From Sulfurimonas sp. (GTDB taxonomy: Bacteria; Campylobacterota; Campylobacteria; Campylobacterales; Sulfurimonadaceae), in assembly GCF_028714975.1 (NCBI RefSeq), contig NZ_JAQTLH010000010.1, forward strand, positions 1-64,000: a DNA stretch of 64,000 nucleotides. The letters run 5' to 3'. This document shows positions 60,486 through 64,000 of the stretch, in pieces. A program made the position numbers and the translations under genes. The notes beneath the pieces were generated by a model. It was not told where the DNA came from. It saw nothing but the letters and a program-made list of their open reading frames with translations, and did no database searches. Numbering within the stretch: the first letter of the stretch is position 1; each line of letters opens with the position of its first letter.

Positions 60486-60491
60486 TATAAT
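60486..60491 (+). promoter_or_regulatory. TATAAT -10 box of the RelE/ParE TA operon
   Basis: ttttgcTATAATcttatag; the -10 lies inside a ctataa-tc-ttatag inverted repeat (60485-60498), a candidate operator. Confidence 0.5.
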
Positions 60492-60518
60492 CTTATAGTT
60501 TAAAAAAGGAGCTTCACA

Positions 60519-60734
60519 ATGAAAACATTGACTCTTGAGATAAAAGATGAAACTATTGCCGATAAAATAGTATGGATGTTGCAGCATTTCAAAAATGATG
60601 GATTGGTTATTAGAGAGAGTGAAGCCACTGATAATTTAAAGGCCAGTATTAAGCAATCAGTGGACGAACTTAATATGGTTAAAAGCGGTAAATTAAAAGC
60701 AAAGCCTGTAGAAGAATTATTAAATGCCATTTAA
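60519..60734 (+). CDS. putative antitoxin of a type II TA pair
   Basis: 71-aa ORF overlapping the downstream RelE/ParE-like ORF by 11 bp. Confidence 0.75.
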   Translation: MKTLTLEIKDETIADKIVWMLQHFKNDGLVIRESEATDNLKASIKQSVDELNMVKSGKLKAKPVEELLNAI

Positions 60735-61050
60735 TATTCTCACTATTCCGGAGTTTGATAAAAATATAAAAAAATTAGCTAAACACTACAAAAATATAAA
60801 AGTAGATTTATCATCTCTGGTTTTAGAGCTACGAAATAATCCAAAGTTAGGCACATATCTGTTTCAAAACTGCTATAAAATTAGAGTTGCAAACTCAAGT
60901 GTACCTACCGGCAAAAGCAAAGGTTTTAGGGTCATTACTTATTGTGTAGATGATGAACAAAATATTTACTTACTATCTATATACTCAAAATCAGACCAAG
61001 AAAATATCACTGATGCAGAGATAATAGAACTACTAAAGCAGGTTCAATAG
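60724..61050 (+). CDS. RelE/ParE-superfamily toxin
   Basis: IPEFDKNIKKLAKHYKNIKVDLSSLVLELRNNPKLGTYLFQNCYKIRVANSS...GKSKGFRVITYCVDDEQNIYLLSIYSKSDQENI. Confidence 0.85.
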   Translation: MPFNILTIPEFDKNIKKLAKHYKNIKVDLSSLVLELRNNPKLGTYLFQNCYKIRVANSSVPTGKSKGFRVITYCVDDEQNIYLLSIYSKSDQENITDAEIIELLKQVQ

Positions 61051-61102
61051 AAATTAAAAGACATGAAGAGTAAGTAGCTATCAGTATATATTGACATTTT
61101 TC

Positions 61103-61537
61103 CTCGTTCCACCTCTCCTGAGGTGGAATGCATATATACACCTCATATAACACATTAAGCCAAACCAAACTGCAATATCTTTATGGGAAGAAGCAGATAT
61201 AAAATATATGAAACGACACATCCACATTTTGTGACATGCACTGTACTCCATCAGCTGCCGCTTTTTACAAGGCAAGAAAGTGTTGCAATCATAATAGAGT
61301 GCCTAAAATTTTTACAAGAAAAAGACAATCTAAAACTTTATGCCTATGTTATTTTAGAAAATCATTTGTATATAGTTCTCTCAAGTGACGATTTGCCCAA
61401 AACTATGCAATCTTTCAAGCAATAGTAGCGCTAGGGATTATAGCGGAATGAACGGGCTGGTGGAAATCGAGAGGTTATGGTGAGGGAGATTTTGGATGAC
61501 AGTATGCATTCCACCTCGGGAGAGGTGGAACGAGAAA
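61103..61537 (+). mobile_element. 435-bp RAYT-derived non-autonomous element, copy 1
   Basis: Ends ctcgttccacctctcctgaggtggaatgcata and (inverted) gtatgcattccacctcgggagaggtggaacgag; internal RAYT remnant. Near-identical to 62658-63092. Confidence 0.9.
61183..61485 (+). pseudogene. REP-associated tyrosine transposase (RAYT) remnant, internally deleted
   Basis: MGRSRYKIYETTHPHFVTCTVLHQLPLFTRQESVAIIIECLKFLQEKDNLKLYAYVILENHLYIVL...QSFKQ*, then a separate C-terminal remnant YSGMNGLVEIERLW*; the middle and the catalytic Tyr region are missing. Confidence 0.85.
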
Positions 61538-61732
61538 GTAGCGGATGTTATACTCCGAAGCATACTCTATATCAAAACGAAAAAGCTCCTGTTCATCTAC
61601 TTCTAAAACTTCCGCAATGTAAGGAATAAGCTCTGCTTTTAGTTCACGTTTGCCGTTTAAGTAACCGTATATTGTCTGTTCACTCGGTATTTCACCCGTA
61701 CTCTTCAGCTTTAGTTCGATTGCCTGAAGCAT
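61475..61732 (-). CDS. XRE-type HTH protein, C-terminus replaced by element sequence
   Basis: MLQAIELKLKSTGEIPSEQTIYGYLNGKRELKAELIPYIAEVLEVDEQELFRFD is HTH-like; the last about 20 residues (FLVPPLPRWNAYCHPKSPSP) are encoded by copy 1 of the mobile element. Confidence 0.75.
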   Translation of the reverse strand: MLQAIELKLKSTGEIPSEQTIYGYLNGKRELKAELIPYIAEVLEVDEQELFRFDIEYASEYNIRYFLVPPLPRWNAYCHPKSPSP

Positions 61733-61809
61733 TTTGACAAAATCTTTTTTTTGTAAATTTTTCTCTTTTATAAGTTATACTGCATGCAAATATATTACAG
61801 GGGTGTCAG

Positions 61810-62520
61810 ATGATGTGCTTAAATAAAATGGTGGATGAAAATGATTACCAAGGAAGTTTTAATAAGATTGCAAATTACCTATTAAATTGTGTTGAGCTTC
61901 AAGTTAAAACTAAAAAATATGAATTTACAGAAATTGAATTTTACTATTATTCAGACGATCATAAAGATTGTGCATTACATGGTGATGAACTTCAAAAAAC
62001 TTCTAATGGATGGTATGTGCACAACAAAGGACGAGGTGGTATTGATATTACTTTTGGAAATTGTGATAACTTTGGAGGAATATTGATAAGAGGAATTAAA
62101 GAAGTGAAGTCAGATGGAAAATATATTGATGGGCCGTTGAATATTATGAACTTTTTTAAAAGTCAATTTAGCTGTCAAAATAAAATGGAGATACAAGATA
62201 AGCTTACGTTAGGAATAATAGCATTTATTCAGATCGACTGTAAAAATGATACTGTTTATCAAGGGCCACGCATTGGTCTTGTTCAGCCAACTAACCCTTA
62301 TTTAGTTTATCCGTATAGATTTTTAAAGGATTTATCTAAAGAACATAATTTTAAAGAAAAACTCACTATTTACTATACATCTATAAAATTGGGAATAACT
62401 ACAAAAGAGAATATTTCAAATAATATTGGGTACCAATTCAGTGTTGAAAGTTATGAAAATACACTGTCTCTATCTATCAATAAAAACAGGCTATTTTTAG
62501 ATTATTTCAAGAATATATAG
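61810..62520 (+). CDS. conserved-looking hypothetical protein
   Basis: 236-aa ORF with HGDELQKTSNGWYVHNKGRGGIDITFGNCDNFGGILIRGIKEV. I vaguely associate this with a family annotated as 3-methyladenine DNA glycosylase-like, but cannot confirm it. Confidence 0.65.
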   Translation: MMCLNKMVDENDYQGSFNKIANYLLNCVELQVKTKKYEFTEIEFYYYSDDHKDCALHGDELQKTSNGWYVHNKGRGGIDITFGNCDNFGGILIRGIKEVKSDGKYIDGPLNIMNFFKSQFSCQNKMEIQDKLTLGIIAFIQIDCKNDTVYQGPRIGLVQPTNPYLVYPYRFLKDLSKEHNFKEKLTIYYTSIKLGITTKENISNNIGYQFSVESYENTLSLSINKNRLFLDYFKNI

Positions 62521-62574
62521 ATAGTTTTTGTCCACTTTTTACTCTATACTTACTCAAAACATCGGAGAAAAATC

Positions 62575-62676
62575 ATGACAATCATAGAAAGATCACCCTA
62601 CGATAATATTTACGAACCAATCATGGAAAAAGTGACTAAAAAATCAGTCTATTTTTTCTCGTTCCACCTCTCCTGA
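62575..62676 (+). pseudogene. 5' fragment of a gene interrupted by element copy 2
   Basis: cggagaaaaatcATG; MTIIERSPYDNIYEPIMEKVTKKSVYFF then FSFHLS* encoded by the element end. Confidence 0.5.
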
Positions 62677-63092
62677 GGTGGAATGCATATATACACCTCA
62701 TATAACACATTAAGCCAAACCGAACTGCAATATCTTTATAGGAAGAAGCAGATATAAAATATATGAAACGACACATCCACATTTTGTGACATGCACTGTA
62801 CTCCATCAGCTGCCGCTTTTTACAAGGCAAGAAAGTGTTGCAATCATAATAGAGTGCCTAAAATTTTTACAAGAAAAAGACAATCTAAAACTTTATGCCT
62901 ATGTTATTTTAGAAAATCATTTGTATATAGTTCTCTCAAGTGACGATTTGCCCAAAACTATGCAATCTTTCAAGCAATAGTAGCGCTAGGGATTATAGCG
63001 GAATGAACGGGCTGGTGGAAATCGAGAGGTTATGGTGAGGGAGATTTTGGATGACAGTATGCATTCCACCTCGGGAGAGGTGGAACGAGAAA
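62658..63092 (+). mobile_element. 435-bp RAYT-derived non-autonomous element, copy 2
   Basis: Same length and same orientation as copy 1. I see only two differences (a/g in caaacc[a/g]aac; g/a turning the remnant's ATG GGA into ATA GGA). Confidence 0.9.
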
Positions 63093-63100
63093 CCTTCTTG

Positions 63101-63631
63101 TTATGCTTTTGGTCTAAAAGCCTTTATAACCTCTTCGTTTGTCTCTATATATGGACCTTCTATCAAATCTATGCAGTACGGTACGGCAGGAAAAACCGCA
63201 TCTAAACACTCACGGATGGACTTTGGTTTTCCGGGGAGATTGATGATAAGGCTTTTGCCTCTTATCCCTGCACTCTGGCGTGATAATATAGCTGTTGGAA
63301 CATACTTTAGGCTTACTTGACGCATAAGTTCGCCAAATCCGGGCATCATCTTTTGACACACATTCTGGGTTGCTTCAGGAGTTACATCACGAAGTGCCGG
63401 TCCTGTTCCCCCTGTTGTAACCACCAAACAACAGCCCTCTTCATCACAAAGCTCTATCATCGTAGCTTCAATCATATCCTGCTCGTCGGGAATACATCTA
63501 TAAACTATCTCAAACTCACTTTTTAAATAATCCTTCATAGTATCTTGAATGGCAACTCCAGATATATCTTCATATATTCCCTTGCTTGCTCTGTCACTTG
63601 CCGTTATTACGCCTATTCTTATTTTGCTCAT
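63101..63631 (-). CDS. mog: molybdopterin adenylyltransferase (MogA/MoaB family)
   Basis: RIGVITASDRASKGIYEDISG, VTTGGTGPALRDVTPEAT, MPGFGELMRQVSL, GIRGKSLIINLPGKPKSI. Confidence 0.95.
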   Translation of the reverse strand: MSKIRIGVITASDRASKGIYEDISGVAIQDTMKDYLKSEFEIVYRCIPDEQDMIEATMIELCDEEGCCLVVTTGGTGPALRDVTPEATQNVCQKMMPGFGELMRQVSLKYVPTAILSRQSAGIRGKSLIINLPGKPKSIRECLDAVFPAVPYCIDLIEGPYIETNEEVIKAFRPKA

Positions 63632-63641
63632 ATTTTTTCTC

Positions 63642-64000
63642 CTAGTTTGTTAATAAAAAATGATTTGCACTTTTAATATATGTCACGGTTGCGATTTCCA
63701 AAAAAAACTCTCTTGCACTCTCAACATCTATAATTTTATCTTCGCCGCCAAGATAAACCTCTATTTTTATCCCTTTTTTGACAAGATTATTCAGCTCATC
63801 CATATTCCAATTAAAATAAAGTAGCTCTTCTAACTCTTCTACACTATTTTCTTCTCGCTCTATGCTCTTTTTTAAGTATGGCAAAAAACATGATTTTATA
63901 AACTCGCTTAGGTATAAATCTCTATTTTTTCTATATGCCATAAGTTGAATTTTTTTAAATTTATCATCTTTTGTCTGAAAAAATGCAGGAGAGAAGAGTT
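63642..64000 (-). CDS. alpha/beta hydrolase C-terminus, BioV-like pimeloyl-ACP methyl ester esterase, truncated by window edge
   Basis: The frame remains open upstream of the listed Met to the window edge (LFSPAFFQTKDDKFKKIQLMAYRKNRDLYL); KIEVYLGGEDKIID and SANHFLL fit hydrolase Asp and His positions. Confidence 0.65.
   Translation of the reverse strand, partial: LFSPAFFQTKDDKFKKIQLMAYRKNRDLYLSEFIKSCFLPYLKKSIEREENSVEELEELLYFNWNMDELNNLVKKGIKIEVYLGGEDKIIDVESAREFFLEIATVTYIKSANHFLLTN

Noticed and set aside
61081-61275. Minus-strand 64-aa ORFs duplicated at 61081 and 62636
   Set aside because: Identical translations arise because both lie within the duplicated element; antisense of the RAYT remnant.
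62786-62980. Transposase ORF in element copy 2 as an intact gene
   Set aside because: Start codon mutated (ATA), internal deletion, catalytic part missing; treated as part of the miniature element.
60397-63092. Possible CRISPR array from repeated ccacctc/gaggtgg palindromes
   Set aside because: Repeats are element ends spaced irregularly (hundreds of bp to over 1 kb), with no spacer-length periodicity and no cas genes.

Overview
About 64 kb of AT-rich bacterial chromosome. Gene content points to a Sulfurimonas-like Campylobacterota (Epsilonproteobacteria), judged from protein character only and without database search. The backbone is ordinary housekeeping: partial rpoD at the left edge, hemL, folD, lepB, rpiB, apt, trpB, pepA, motAB-like genes, ychF, psd, truD, thiL, a type-E succinate/fumarate:quinone oxidoreductase (A, B and CCG subunits), mog, and a BioV-like esterase running off the right edge. 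The more unusual regions are: (1) 14.2-19.5 kb, an AHL-synthase-like GNAT gene followed by a TonB-dependent receptor, a YfiR-like periplasmic protein and a GGDEF-EAL protein, a possible signal synthesis/uptake/c-di-GMP circuit; (2) 19.7-24.6 kb, an Arn-like surface-sugar cassette next to a truncated BrnT/BrnA toxin-antitoxin relic whose breakpoint carries a palindromic repeat; (3) 24.7-43.3 kb, a large glycogen/maltodextrin/glycolysis island with two glgA, two GH57, a fused nucleotidyltransferase-phosphomutase, pfk, and a short GT35 phosphorylase with Thr at the expected PLP-lysine position; (4) 60.4-63.1 kb, two 435-bp near-identical copies of an internally deleted REP-associated tyrosine transposase (RAYT) element bounded by palindromic inverted ends, plus a solo palindrome, a RelE/ParE-type TA pair, a truncated HTH gene and a truncated small ORF. 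I saw no rRNA, tRNA or CRISPR array.
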